DNA from: Metopolophium dirhodum
Lineage: Eukaryota; Arthropoda; Insecta; Hemiptera; Aphididae
Reading direction: 5' to 3'
Assembly: GCF_019925205.1 (NCBI RefSeq)
Contig: NC_083568.1
Span: 23,558,393 to 23,622,392 of the forward strand
DNA length: 64,000 bases
Part shown: positions 23,499-36,600 of the stretch, in pieces
Layout: every line of letters begins with the position of its first letter
How positions within the stretch are numbered: the first letter of the stretch is position 1
Made by a program: the position numbers and the translations under genes
The notes under the pieces: generated by a model
Databases searched by the model: none
Told to the model about the DNA's origin: nothing
Seen by the model: the letters and a program-made list of their open reading frames with translations, nothing else

Positions 23499-24124
23499 TC
23501 TATATATATAAAAATAAGTGTACATTTTGAATAAATCTTATAGCTCAAGATCCACCGAACCGATTTCGATAAAAATTTCAGGGCATATTAAGATTGATAT
23601 GTAGATGGTTTCTGTGAAGTTTGTACGCTGTGCGATATGTGGTTCCGGAGTTATGGCTATCATTTTATATATTAGTATAGATAAAAATGAATGTTTGTGT
23701 GTAGATTAGACCTCTGGGGAAAAGATAGGCTAATTATAAAAAGTGTTAAATTTGTTTTTTTTTTTATTCATTGGATTTCAGTACGGTTGCGTTAGGCTTT
23801 TGCATTAATTGATTATATAAATCCTCCGTATGTGGAATTAAGTAAAAACGACAAACTTAGTACTACAATTTTGATACTTTAGAGTTAAATCGTACACTTA
23901 CGTACAAACAGCACGCCGGGGTCCACGATCTACCGCAGGTAGATTGCCTACCTGATAATGTACTGCCACGAATCAGAACTTTTATCCCGGGCAACAGAAA
24001 AGTTAAGATAAATTTTGAACACCATACACCATACGCCGAATATTAAATAACGAATTGAACAAAATTTGAGTAATATAGAATTGGTATATTTAACGGGCAA
24101 CGAAGTGCCAGCGGGATCAGCTAG
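23499..24124 (+). mobile_element. Non-autonomous Helitron, 626 bp
   Basis: It starts TCTATATATATAAAAATAAG directly after a host A (23498) and ends GGGATCAGCTAG directly before a host T (24125). That is the Helitron pattern 5'-TC...CTRR-3' between A and T without target duplication. A short GGCA/TGCC stem lies about 12 bp before the end. Internal stretches (cttacgtacaaacagcacg; gtagattgcctacctgataa) match the reverse complement of the element at 61137-61887, so the two are one family. The 5' part (about 23513-23680) may carry an extra internal insertion. Confidence 0.82.
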
Positions 24125-24205
24125 TATATTATAAATATCGTCATAAACGTCGTCGTTCATGATTATTTTTTTATTGATCTTTGTTTCTTAGACATATACA
24201 CATTT

Positions 24206-26197
24206 CGTCACCTAAGAACCATCATGGCCAATCTCGGTTTTCCCAACTTTTCAGGGTGAACAAAAAACCGTTTTTTTGTTAGGAATTTTGAATGTTGGTA
24301 TACCTCTTGACATTAAATGGCTCTAATACATGTACTTAATCTTTCTGAAAAAATATTATTTCCAGATATTTATTTTTACTAAAATTTTGTGAGATTGGTA
24401 ATTCTTGATATCGTAATATGTATACTTTAGATAGGCCATGATTAGGATAAAATAAAAATGAAATCATTTCCTTAAACATAAAAATTATGTCTCCCCGGTC
24501 TCCCCTGGCACGATAAATCCCTTCACGATCTAGCCTCTTCCACGTAGTATGAACAAGTTTTTGAAAGGGATTTTTACATATTCGTGTTGAAATATTTACC
24601 TTTTAAATAAATAGTAATAATATTAAAAACTTAAAAATATTTTTACTCATCACTGTTTTTAAAAATCCAAAAATGTACCATCTTACTCCAAGGTCAGGGT
24701 AAGTTGAAAATGTCTATGGGGCAAGATGACATAATACCTAAAATACATAATAACCGTATATTTTTATTAAAGTATAAAAAAAACTAAATTAAATAACATG
24801 ACAATTAAACAACAACATAAAATTAAAAAGTTATAAAATACTACTACTACTATTATCATGGTTTTATTTTAAAATTCATGAACAATAGGTAAGATAACAA
24901 AATAACATATAAGTCTCTTACTCTCTTTGTAAGACATAGGTATTATTATAATATTACAATTTTGTGTTCTTAAAATAAAATTTATTTTTTTTTTAAACTT
25001 AAACATACAATTTTTAAAACTTTTAACTTAAAATGTATAACTTTCGTATTAAACACATCAAAATAAATACTAGCCAATAACAATTACTGCCCCAATTTTG
25101 TAGCTTTGTTAGCTTTTTCTTTTTCAGCTCTCTTATTTTGTCTATAGGAGATATCTGCATGGGGAAGAAGTCATAATAATTGTGACAATCATGTGGAAGC
25201 ACTGGTTTTATATCTTACAAATCTTTCCACTTGTCTTTAGGTATTTTTATTGGGCCACTGTTGAGAGGAGGGAACGTAATTTTTCCTGTTCTAATATTAG
25301 TCTTGGGCCTAATTGGAAGAGGTTGCAGTTCTGTAAAAAAATCCAGAGCATACTTTATTTGGCCAGAGGAATTGCACTGCAACCATCTCAAGTCAGTAAC
25401 AACTGGGTCACCACTTTTCTTCCCCGGGCGGATGCTGTCATAAATCATGTGGTTGGACTTTGAAAAATCTCTGAAGAATTGCCAATCAACAAATTTTACC
25501 CTGTAGGGAAACGGATTCTTTCGAGCATTCTTTGTTATATCAATAAATTGAGATGGTAAATAAATATCTCTGTTTTTCATTGCTCCTTCTTGAACACCGT
25601 GGACACTGTCAGCCTCCATTTGTGTATGCCCCTTTCCCAAATATTTTTGATTAATTGTAACATTTTTTCTAATACTCAAATCCGAGAGGGCATTGGACGA
25701 AACCGAATTTCTATTTTTATAAGTGCAGCCGTCTGAAAAAATGTTGACAATTGGTCTTGGACCAGATTCATTTAGCAGTCCCTCTACTGCATCTATAAGA
25801 CATGACGCAAACGATGATGCAACTAGATCTGTCTGAGATTCGTCAAACCAGTAACAAATTACGTCGTGAGTTTCCAAGTTGTATACCGTGAAATTATGTA
25901 CTTCCAATTTCATTTTGTAATACAATGAGCTGGCTTGAAGCTGAGGTACTAATTTAACTGCCATTAAGTAACAACATAAAGTATTGCATATAGCTATTTT
26001 GAGATTGGCCATGATACCACTGATAACAAACGATTTTAGATAGGCCATGATGACATTTTGAATTTTCACAGCTAACCTATCGGACAAACATCAAAACTAA
26101 TCACTTGGTCACACGCGTCTTGAAAATATAAATCTATTGATATATAAAACGTATTTTTGAATTTTTTGAGATTGGCCATGATGGTTCTTAGGTGACG
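24206..26197 (-). mobile_element. DNA transposon with about 30-bp inverted repeats
   Basis: The ends CGTCACCTAAGAACCATCAT... are inverted copies of each other over about 30 bp. The direct repeat attt flanks the element (24202-24205 and 26198-26201), a possible 4-bp target duplication. Copies of the inner end motif gattggccatgat or a close variant recur inside (24430, 25999, 26040). It carries one decayed transposase-like frame (25215-26087). The superfamily is not assigned; a 4-bp duplication occurs in Sola and Academ types, among others. Confidence 0.78.
25215..26087 (-). pseudogene. Truncated transposase-like protein
   Basis: This is a 290-codon open frame. From about residue 47 on it resembles a protein family that I recall as abundant in hemipteran genomes as transposon products: LQASSLYYKMKLEVHNFTVY, FSDGCTYKNRN, GHTQMEADSVHGVQEGAMKN, DIYLPSQFIDITKNARKNPF and SIRPGKKSGDPVVTDLRWL. 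Conserved Asp/Glu positions in FSDGC and HTQMEADSVH suggest an RNase-H-like DDE fold; this is inference. The first about 46 residues look like read-through of non-coding DNA, because only 110 bp remain before the element's end. The usual N-terminal half is absent, so it is a relic, although it has no internal stop. Confidence 0.65.
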
Positions 26198-27015
26198 ATT
26201 TATATACAGTGCCACAACTTACTATAGATAGGGGACCTTCAAAGTTTAATTTTAAGAAATTTGTTTCAAAATTTTTAGGTTTTTATTACATTATACTTTG
26301 TTTTGCATACATTTATAAATAGTTTAGTATTAAATTATGACTCCCAGAGCCCAAACCCTCCTGTTTATGCATTTGTTATTTGTAGTTTTTGCTCCAAGAG
26401 TCGGTCCGAAGGCTAGCGTAGAATACTCGATCTGCAGACCTAGGTTATGGGGTACTGTAATATATACAATACAACCAAAAAGTTCCGTGTCAATGTATCA
26501 CTCTTAGTGTCATCTTGGAAAGTTATTATATTTAATTTTGGTTTTTTACAGTTATAAATAAAAAAATTATAACAATAACATTTTTTTATGCAATTTATTT
26601 TTTTGATTTATGAAGATCGCCATTATCTTGATCATTTGTTTTAAACTTTAAAGCAGTTTTAAAAAATAAATAATTAATTTTTAAATTGAGGGAAATTGAC
26701 CAAATTAAAGCATATTAAGTTTTTGATTTTGTAATAATAATAGTTCAACCCACAAATGGCCTGAATAAACTGTTTTAAAAATATAATTAAAAATTGAAAA
26801 AAATTATTTTTAAAAACCGGTTTTAACTGGTAATCGATTACCAAAAAACCTTTTAAAATATTAACGGTAGTCATAGTGTTTGAAATATCTTTAAAGAAAC
26901 GGTTACCGGTTACCAAAATATCAAAATTAAACGATGACCGGTTACTAGTATTCAAAAATGTTCGGCTCCTACAGGAGCCGATTACCGACTTTATTGATAA
27001 CGGTTTTAAGCCCTG

Positions 27016-28700
27016 CTTATTACCTACTGAAAGGTATAAACATAATTCTAAACTCAACAAAAACTTGTAGGTTTGGGACAAAAAATCCAGAGAAAACGAG
27101 TATTCAACTTAGAATTGGATTACACGTACATAGGTGGAAATCCATTACAATTTCAGAGGGGGCTAAGTTTTTTAACATCAATGTGAGGAATCTAGGAAAA
27201 AAAATCTCCAATGCTAAACCTAACCGTACTGTTGGGTATAGCTGTCAAAAATAATAATTAATAATATTAAAAATATATAAAATTTGAATGATAATTATTA
27301 TAATATTGATAAATAGGTATACCACATATTATATTATATGATATTGCTATATAAATATTTATTTATAAATGGATATGTATACTCTCTGGTAATAAAAATT
27401 GAAAGTACAGTAATAGTTTAATCTAAATTTTACAAATATTATACTGAAATTAAATAATATTATATTATAAATGAGTTAATATTTTTACAATTAATCGTAT
27501 TCCTGTTTATGAATCCTAACATCTTAAATGATTTTTTAGCTTAAGTATTAATATGTAATATACTACAATTATCAATTTTATAATTAAAAGTAAAAACTAA
27601 TAACATTATCTAGACGAAAAAAAGGAATAACACCGCAATTATTTATACTTAGTGGGAGGTAATTTCGACGACAATATAATAGTAACTAATTTGTTTAGAT
27701 TTTACTATAAAGTATCATTTATTAATAGTCAATCATATTAAATAGCCCATCCCAAAAATTATTTCTATATACACCACTGGAGTGAATTGACTTCTTATAA
27801 AATTTAAAGTTATGATTAATATCTAGGCAATATCATAGACTTTATATTATATTTTAATTTTAAAGCGAGTTATGAGTATTTTATGATGCACAACTATATA
27901 TGAGTATTTGCTTTGAGGATTTTGGATTTTATTTCAGGGGATTTTTTTTTCTGATTACCAATATGAGTGGGGAGCTTTGATCCCACACAATGAAAAAACG
28001 ATATAATTTTTAGTGGGCCAAAGGTATACTTGGGGGAGGCTAAGCTCCCAAGCACCCCCTGATTACCGCCCATGTAGTGTGTACACGTAGCACCCATAGA
28101 TACATACGTAAGAAAAGAAATCATCGTAATGGCGATTTAGTTGGTTCTCTGCTTGGAACACATTTTTAAGAGATGGGTGGTCACGTCATCGGATCGTCCA
28201 GTCATACAGTCATAGCTATATAAGAAACTATAATTGTGGTTAAAAAAAAATTCCACGCTAGTGGATATCCATCTTGGAAATTTTTATTTTATACATTGTA
28301 CCTACTTATAACCCTAACCTATACATACAAATATAATATTGTTTTACCATAATTCCATTTTTCTTTGTCCGTATTATGGGAGAACAGGTTGACGATTGTA
28401 ATACAGTGACCAAGCCTGGATAAAGGGAGTAGGGTCCAACGGGGCACGGTCCCGAGGCCCATTGATTTTGCGGGCCCATGTTTATCACCGAAATATTTAT
28501 ATTCTAATAATTTATAACAATATGATGAAGTTTATAAAATGGAAGTTGTGGACTACATTGTACGCATAGATGATAGTCTATATTATTTATGATAGTAATA
28601 TAGTACAAAATTATAGTAATGTATATGTATACATTATACAGTTGTAAAAATTTAGCGATACAATTTTCTTGAAGTTAAAGTTCAAAGGTGCCCCACTAAG
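27016..28700. other. Intergenic, repeat remnants
   Basis: AT-rich DNA with no supported gene. 27840-28230 contains a segment similar to the flank of the microexon gene (acatttttaagagatgggtg). 28400-28490 has a GC-rich repeat fragment (acggggcacggtcccgaggc), with a related piece around 28690-28725; they could be remnants of one element, but I could not define termini. Confidence 0.45.
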
Positions 28701-28719
28701 TATATGGTGTCCCGGGGCC

Positions 28720-29380
28720 CAGTTCATCACGTCCATGAACTTGGCCCACCCATTTTAACCAATACACATCAAAAGTATGCCAAAATAACGAATAATTATC
28801 AAGTAATAGCAAGTTGGTTTTCAAAATTAGCAAGTTATTTTCACAGTTTATATGATCAGATTTAATTAGGTGGGCCAAGTTCAGGTGGCCCACCCACTTT
28901 ATCCAATCTTCTCCAAAAATATGCCAAAAAATAGCAATTAATTAGCAAGTAATAGCAAGTTGGTTTTCGAAATTAGCAAGTCAAGTTACTATTTGCTAAT
29001 CAAATTTTGCACCAGGTTGGACGTACATGAAGATGGCCCCCCGACTGTGCAAACAATTATTGCAAACAGTTGTAAATTAATAGTACATTCAATACTTGAA
29101 TTTGTAAACAACCCCCTTGGCCGTTGAGTCAAAAATAAGTTTCAGGGGGCCAAGTTCACACAGCCCCCCGCAATCTGTCTGATCGGTTCTGGACAAATTG
29201 TAAACAATTGTAAATCATTGTAAATTCAATTCCTAAATTTGTAAATTATCATAACATTTAGAAATCAAAAAACAAAAGTAGACGTCCATGAAGTTCGTCC
29301 TTCCATTTTTTTTTAAATAGTTTTTCAAACTGCCATTATTTTGTAGTTAGCAAGTAATTAGCAAGAATTTGCAAGTCCAA
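28720..29380. repeat. Diverged repeats with short-period AGCAAGT and GTAAA motifs
   Basis: Two related segments of about 130 bp (28720-28850 and 28871-29000) both read from a ggcccaccca motif through atgccaaaa to tagcaagtaatagcaagttg. They are followed by a third zone (29040-29240) in which gtaaa recurs about every 10-11 bp. agcaagtaattagcaag returns at 29345-29370. No open frame is convincing. Confidence 0.65.
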
Positions 29381-31976
29381 CCAAAGAAATTATACTTTTA
29401 CAAATTATACTTGAGATGAGACGATATATATTATGAGTTAACAGCAATGATAATAAATTTATAACAATAAGGGCGTTGGCCGCAAAAAGTAATAATAATA
29501 AATGTAATAAATCATAGTAATAATAGTGATACGAATAAATGATAATATTAATATGAGGCAAAAGTTGACCAATAATTATTCACACAGAAAGCGAAATCAA
29601 AGATAATAAATACACAAAACAATTATAATAATTTAAATAATTAAATGACGGATTGGTGAATGGACGAGAGTCGAGAAGAGAGATATCGCCGTCGCACAGA
29701 GTCGTTTCCCGCGATAAGCTAATTGGCGCAAACAATTTTTATCAGCACTTGAAAATATTTTCTTAAAAATGTATTTTAACGTTTTAACTCTTACATGTAC
29801 TGTTTTTTCTTTATGACAGTACCAATGCGGTTAGTCGTACGTAAAGCGGGAAAATAATATCAACCAAAAACTTGTACAGTTTAAACTTTCAGTCGAGTTT
29901 AGGATCATAATATGTGGAACACGATTATGAATCAATATGATGATATCAATTATTTTGTAATTAATAGGTAATTCAAGATAAGATAATATTAAAGATATAC
30001 CTTTATCAATAAAAGATAATGTGCACAGTTACGAGGAGCTCGTGCAATTATCACTGCACTAAGTGCAAAAAAACTGGCAGAGTGCACGCATGTGAAACAT
30101 AAAAACCGCACTAGTTGTGAACTGATATTCCATAATATGAAACATAAAATAATTGCACCAGTGCAATAGATAGTAAACAGTACAGTCGTATATTATGGAA
30201 AACGCTACTGGATTTTGATTTTTACAATGGGTTTTAAATTAGTACCTATGTCTAAAATTAAAAATGTAATAGTCGCATTAAAATGAAATATAAAAGTATA
30301 AGTAGTCTGATGTATTTTTATAGATGAAAAAACAAACAGTTTACAATTTTTGAACATAAATATTAATTACTATCTTTTAAATAACAGTACAATATTGTGT
30401 GATACGGCACTACGTATGATTGATAAAATTATCAAAAAAAAAAAAATATATATATAATATAGTAATAATAATTATAAATAATTTTTAATATATAAGCATA
30501 GCGTATACTCTTGCGTGTAACTATATACCTATATAACTAGAAACTTAATATGACATTTACAATATAACAAAAATTACATTAATAATGAGGGCAAAATACG
30601 CGTGTGACTAAAAAGAGAAAAAAATACATCTCAAACATAACATGGACTCTAATTAGAAGCAAAAATATAATGTATAAAATAGTTTTTTCTAATCACTAAT
30701 GTAAAATCGTAGGTACGTCATAATATAATATGGAAAGCAGTAATAAACAATAATCTATATTATATATTAATATGATCACTTCGACAATAATTTAAATTTA
30801 AATTTTATAGACATTAAACATATTATAACAATAATAGATGAATAATACACAATAAACCATTAAAAAATATTTATACATGGTAGATAAAAACAGAAAATTC
30901 ACGAATTACTCATATCGACAGATGAATAAAATAAATCTATAATTTCTATGATAATGGCATGATGTATATGCTTTAAAAGACCTTACGCATTATATGACAT
31001 AAATATATAAATACAATGCCCATATAATAGCTCAAGTAGAATGCGCTTTATATCGATAATTAAAATAAAACCTATACATATTATGTAGATACTTCGTTCA
31101 ATGGCGGAATGGTCCGTCCTTTTTCTAGTCGAACATTTCAGACCCGAAACTAATTAAGACCTCAGTCTACACGACGATAGGTACACTACAACTACCTAAG
31201 GACTATCAAAATGTAAAATAAAAAAAATTACGTCGTTTGGCGACGGAATAAAATTAAACAAAAAAATCACACATAGGTATCCATAAAATCTAAATCGTAA
31301 TAATAATAATAATAGTATTATACAACATTGACTGCGCCGTCGTTTTGGTTTGGGTTCCTCTCTCAAACGCGTATACACAACATATAGGTATACAATGAAT
31401 GGCACACTGACTTAATATTATACGCATAACGATATAAGTATAAAATAACACACACAAAGACAAATTTATATTGCTATACGATTAGTATATGTTTTATGTT
31501 ATATACCGTAGGAAGCGATGGGGGTGATCGTGGTTCGTGTAAAATATCGTCGAAGTTAAAAAATATAAATACAATATAGTTCCTATACATAGGTACATCC
31601 GACTACTATAATTACCGATACATAGTTGTAAATCGCCAAGAGACGTTTCGAAACGTAATTTTTTTCGGCCATTATTTTTCTCGAATTTTTACAAACCCTC
31701 GACACGGGTTTTCACTTTCCAATTCCGACACCGTTCAGACTATGCGATTCATAATAATATTATTATGTGTGCAAAAACAATAATTATATATTTTGGAACT
31801 ACGTATATCTACCATACGTATATTATATATGGCGGACATATCACCGCCGCCGTATGGAGATTGCGTAGGTACATAATATTATAATCTATAGGATAACGTT
31901 GATTATATATAGGTAATTTATCAGAATAATATTATATTGCAGACGATGCGCCGTTATAGCTGCAGCTGGATTGCGT
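29381..31976. other. Downstream flank of karst
   Basis: AT-rich sequence after the karst stop codon, likely containing its 3' untranslated region at the right end. No other gene was recognised. The part at 29650-29730 is locally more GC-rich but unassigned. Confidence 0.5.
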
Positions 31977-33600
31977 TTACAGGTTGGTGGCCTTTTTCTT
32001 GCGGAAAAGGCTGGAAAGGACGCTGGACCGCTTGTCTTTGCGGCCCATCGGCATCTGGTGTTCGCTCTCGCTGGAACTCTCGCTGGCCCGCTGCTGGCTG
32101 CTGCTCGTCGTCACCGGCAACGTGGCCGATCTGTTCGGCACCGGCGGCGGTGGCTGCTTGAGCGCGTCGATGTTCGCGTACACTGTAAAAATCGAAGAAA
32201 AAACATGGTTTATTCGTCTATTAATGTAAACGACCGTGAGGCGGTTCAAGTATTACATACTTAAGTTTAACAAAAAATAAAATAGACGTAAGCATTTTAA
32301 CTATATAGGTAATAACAGAGTTTAATAATATGACTTATATAATATTATGTAAGTGGTAGATACCTATGCGGCTATGCATAGCAGAAATCGGTTACCTATA
32401 CTGCTGACATTTTAAAAAACCTACCTATAAATACTGTCGTACATTATTATATTATAGTGTTAATGCATTACTAGACTAACATAATAATGATTTTTAAACG
32501 TCACAATGAGAGACATAGACTACAGAGTGGTAACTTGTAAGTATGTATACATAGTATTTAGAATAATATATATTATATTAAACAACGTGTAATAATAATA
32601 TATATTTTTAAAAACTCACCGGCACTGTGTCTGTAGTCCGAGGTCCACGTTTCTCTATTGGCCGATTTTATAGGCGGTGCGGTAGTCGGTAAGGGTGGCG
32701 GGGCGACGTCTGCAAAAATAAAAACATGACCGTAAAGTTAGAATATATTGATCAATCTGGGGATGCCATTTTATTGTAAATCGTTAAAAACGTATATAAT
32801 TATACTGCCAGGGTGCATAGGCGTCAATAACGAACCTGGTGACTTGGGGTGGATTGGTGACTTGGGGTTGATTGCGTCCTTGGCCCAGTCGTTGTTGCCG
32901 TTCGCGTAATAGGAATGTGGGCGCGCGGGATATCCGGACGGCGATGCTTTGGTACCAAAATCAGTGGCGTCTAAAAACAAAAAGTAAAAAAAAAACGTAT
33001 GTAAGTATTATTAATTGTGTTAAATATATTAATAATTATAATATCAGTCGACAATCGCTCGTGTTGACAATCAACAATCAACATATTAAGGTACATAATA
33101 TAAGCATATAACCGGATAGCCTAGCGGCACTGCACAATCGCAGAATTACACATTTAAAAATACCAAAAATATTTTATAAACCTCTGTTATCATCGGCATA
33201 CGAATCTACTGAGCTAAAAAAAGAGGTAACGGAAATGACGAGTTTTTTTCCGTAGTCTACAACGATATACCTAATGTATATTTTTTATAGACGGTGATGA
33301 CAACGGATTGTCGTCGAGTTGGCCGTTTTAAATCTCTTTATACTGAGTCCTACGTAATAATAATAATAATAATAATATGAACTTACCGACAGCCGAGTGA
33401 TTGTTATGGTACGGTATGTTGTCCACCGAAGGCGGTCGCACCGGTATGGGTCGACGGAGTTGGCTGTCTTTCCGGGCGTTTACCACAGGTGGCAGCGGTG
33501 CGAGAGGCTTGCGTTCGGTTTCCGGCGTCGAGGCTGCGCTGGAACTCGTACTGATGACCGTCGACGGAACAGGAGTCTGTAGGTCCGATCGTGGCGAACC
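31977..33600 (-). CDS. kst: karst C-terminal tail exons
   Basis: Exons 33387-33600, 32836-32970, 32620-32709 and 31977-32182 join in frame. The tail is rich in Ser and Pro (PLAPLPPVVNARKD, DVAPPPLPTTAPPI, LKQPPPPVPNRSATLPVTTS). It is followed by a Ser cluster and a basic end, RSSVLSSLFRKKKATNL. The last residues T-N-L fit a class I PDZ ligand (Ser/Thr-x-hydrophobic). Confidence 0.9.
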
Positions 33601-36600
33601 CTGTGGGGAGGGAAACAAATTTGTATTATTATTATTTAAGTAATAAAGATAACTTAACACAAGATAACTAATATTATGTGACAATTCAACGGACTCCTCT
33701 TTGATTAAAAGTGTTCATAACATTACACATCGATAAATCGTCTATATATGGATGTGGAAAACCCCGCCGTGTGTGTTCGACCATTTGGTTTTAATATGTA
33801 TGCAGTTTTTGGCCAAGTACGCACCTTTTGGTTGTCGTCGTAGCTCAGAAGCTGCAGGCTAGGAGGCAGTTGAGCGTGAAACGTGATCTTGTTGACCCAC
33901 TCTTCCATTTCCCTGGACGTGTCGGCCAAGAAGAGGAACTCTGAACCGTCAGTGCAGCATAGTCTGAACACGTGTTTCCGTTTCGTGTAGTCGAACGCCT
34001 TTTCGCATTTCGCTTTGAACACAATTATAGGTGACGTTGCAGCTTTACTGGACACGAAATCCTCCTGATCCTTGAAGAAGCATAGCAGCTGACCGCACAA
34101 CACTGTACACAACGACACGATAATTATTACATTATTATTTTTAGTTACATTCGGTCTAGTAAAGTATAACATTTTTTTATGAATTTGTTTTTTTAGATTG
34201 TCGTTATTAGTATAATATATTTTGGTAATTCATTATAATACCGAATGAGATAATAATTATTGCAGAAACGGGATGTATTATTGTTTTCTAGGATAACTCT
34301 CTTTGCCGGGTGGGAACATAGTATGATTTCACATATTTCTAACACTACACTTAATAATAACATAAGGTACCCCCATCAGAACATTTTTTTATCGAATTTC
34401 TCTACCATTTTTAAATATTCAGTGATTACCTACACAACACTATAATATAACAGCAAACAATGTAAACAACCACAGTTTTATTTAAATCTCGACCATTTAT
34501 GGTAAACATATACCGTTCGTAATCGATTTATACGTATGCAATATATATGGAAAACAATTATCATTAGGTTTCAATCACCTGTGTAAAAAGTTTTCCACGA
34601 CCTGACCGCAGCTTTCTTCCCAGTGCTCTGCAATTCGTGCTTTCTGTCCAAAAACCCTTGTATTTCTACCGGGGGCAGTTGGTCTACGTTTTCCAATTTT
34701 TGAAGTTTGCGGAAACTTTGCGTTCTTCTACGAGTGGTAAAACTGGGCGTTCGTTTGGGTTTTTTGTACACATCTGCCTTCATACTTTCAGCCCTTTTTA
34801 CGTCTGTACATACAATAAAGCACACATTTATATTAATGCATTATATAAATTTAAGATTTTCAGAAAATAAAAGTATTATATTACATTACGCGCTCGGCAA
34901 GATTAACAATTTGTATAACATTATGTATATGTTTTACTTTGAAATTACCTTTTTTCAAACGATTTCCAAATATTGAAGAGAAATTGCCACTGTTGTTTAA
35001 TGCTGGTGAGCCGGGAACCATGAGCCTATATATATTAAAATAAAAATTCGTAATAGCTCATAAAAACAATTGGTGGTATCTTATAATTTTCATATGTATG
35101 TAACATTAATTTGTAAAAGCATTAATATATTGATAGCGTTAGACGAGAGCGAATAAACTAGCAAATATAAACTTACGTATTCGAGTCTTCGTCTATAGGT
35201 GAAGCATTTTTGACTCTCAACGCTTCTGGCGATCTCAACGGCGCTACTAGATCGTTTTCATGCGTAATATTTTTATCATGCATTCTTAAGCAAAAAATCA
35301 AAAAAACAAGGCAATTCCATAAAAAAAATTCAAATAATAATAACATAGTATTTGTATAGGGTACACGAGTATCTTATAAAATGTAATTTATGTTAGTATC
35401 ATTTTTTCTATGAAAATTCTTATTAAAATAAACTTATCAAACTATAAAAATAAAGACAACAAAAGAAACAAAACGTTCCATGCGAGTATTCACCAAATAG
35501 TTTCACAAGAACTAATTAACTTTAACCATATAAAAAGCTTTGTGGAAAAATACATATTTAAATTGAATAGCGTACCTCATGTTAGGGTCGAAATCGTCAT
35601 CGTCACCGTTCATCGTTTCGCCAGCATTGTTGACCTTCCACCGGTCACCTTCTTTCTTTCTCTCCTGCAAAATAAACAATTTTAAAAATCATTAAAAAAA
35701 CGAATTTATAAATCCTCGGACGAACTTACGTCAGTAATACGCTGCACTTCGCGTTGTTTGCGCGCTTCCAGCCGCTCTCGTTCCAGTCGTTCTTTTTCCG
35801 CAACGCGGGCCCGCTCTTCGGTCTCCAGTTGTTCCTTGAACGCTAATTCCAACTGCACAGATACAATACATAATATAAATATAATGAAATTAATTAACCA
35901 TTGGGTTTGTGAAGTTCAGTGTTTAATGTTTAACACAAGAAGGTTAAGTTAACCAGAATTTATATATAAATAATTATTTTATATTGTATTAAATACATAT
36001 AATAGGTAATTAATCATTTTCCTCAATACTAATTAGTCATAACTCATCTCAATGCATTTATTTTCAATTTGAGTTATAATCTATTAGTTGGCAAAAACAT
36101 TTACCAGAGTAATCCTTTTCAGCGTATCGAACTTCTCTTCCTGCGCCTCGATTGTCTTTTCGAAGTCTTCGTGTTTCCTGATGAGTTCTTCGACCTGCCA
36201 TATAGAGTCGCCCAGCTTGTCGTCGTTTAACACGGGTTCTCGGGTTTGTATCCACGACTCCAGTAGGTCCGCATCACGTTTAAACAGCTAAAAACATGAC
36301 ATAACCCAATGAGACGTGCGTCGTATTTAAAGTAATTCGACCGACATAATATTATAGTTTGCTCGTCGAGCGCTAATATACTATTGTAAATTATAATAGT
36401 ATAATACCTGCGTATCCAAATTTTGATCGTACAAGATTTTACGTTTTTCCCAAGTGTCGGTCATGAAATAATGTCTTTGTTCGAGAATGTGGATCTTCTC
36501 ATTGATTTCGTCTGACATAAAATGACCCTAAAAGATCACGGATTGTTATAGTAATAGGTAAGGTACTTTACACGAAACACGAAAGTTATAATAAGTCAAG

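Larger units (their letters stand above)
23140..27015. mobile_element. Large hAT element hosting two other transposons
   Basis: Perfect 13-bp terminal inverted repeats CAGGGCTTAAAAC (23140-23152) and GTTTTAAGCCCTG (27003-27015). The flanking octamers catattac (23132-23139) and cttattac (27016-27023) match at 7 of 8 positions. Subterminal DNA is rich in GGTAACCGGTTT-like motifs at both ends. Subtracting the nested Helitron and the nested inverted-repeat element leaves about 1.25 kb with no transposase of its own, so it is non-autonomous. Confidence 0.85.

Noticed and set aside
31937..32264. Three plus-strand open frames
   Set aside because: They are antisense to the last karst exon, whose reading frame is clear.
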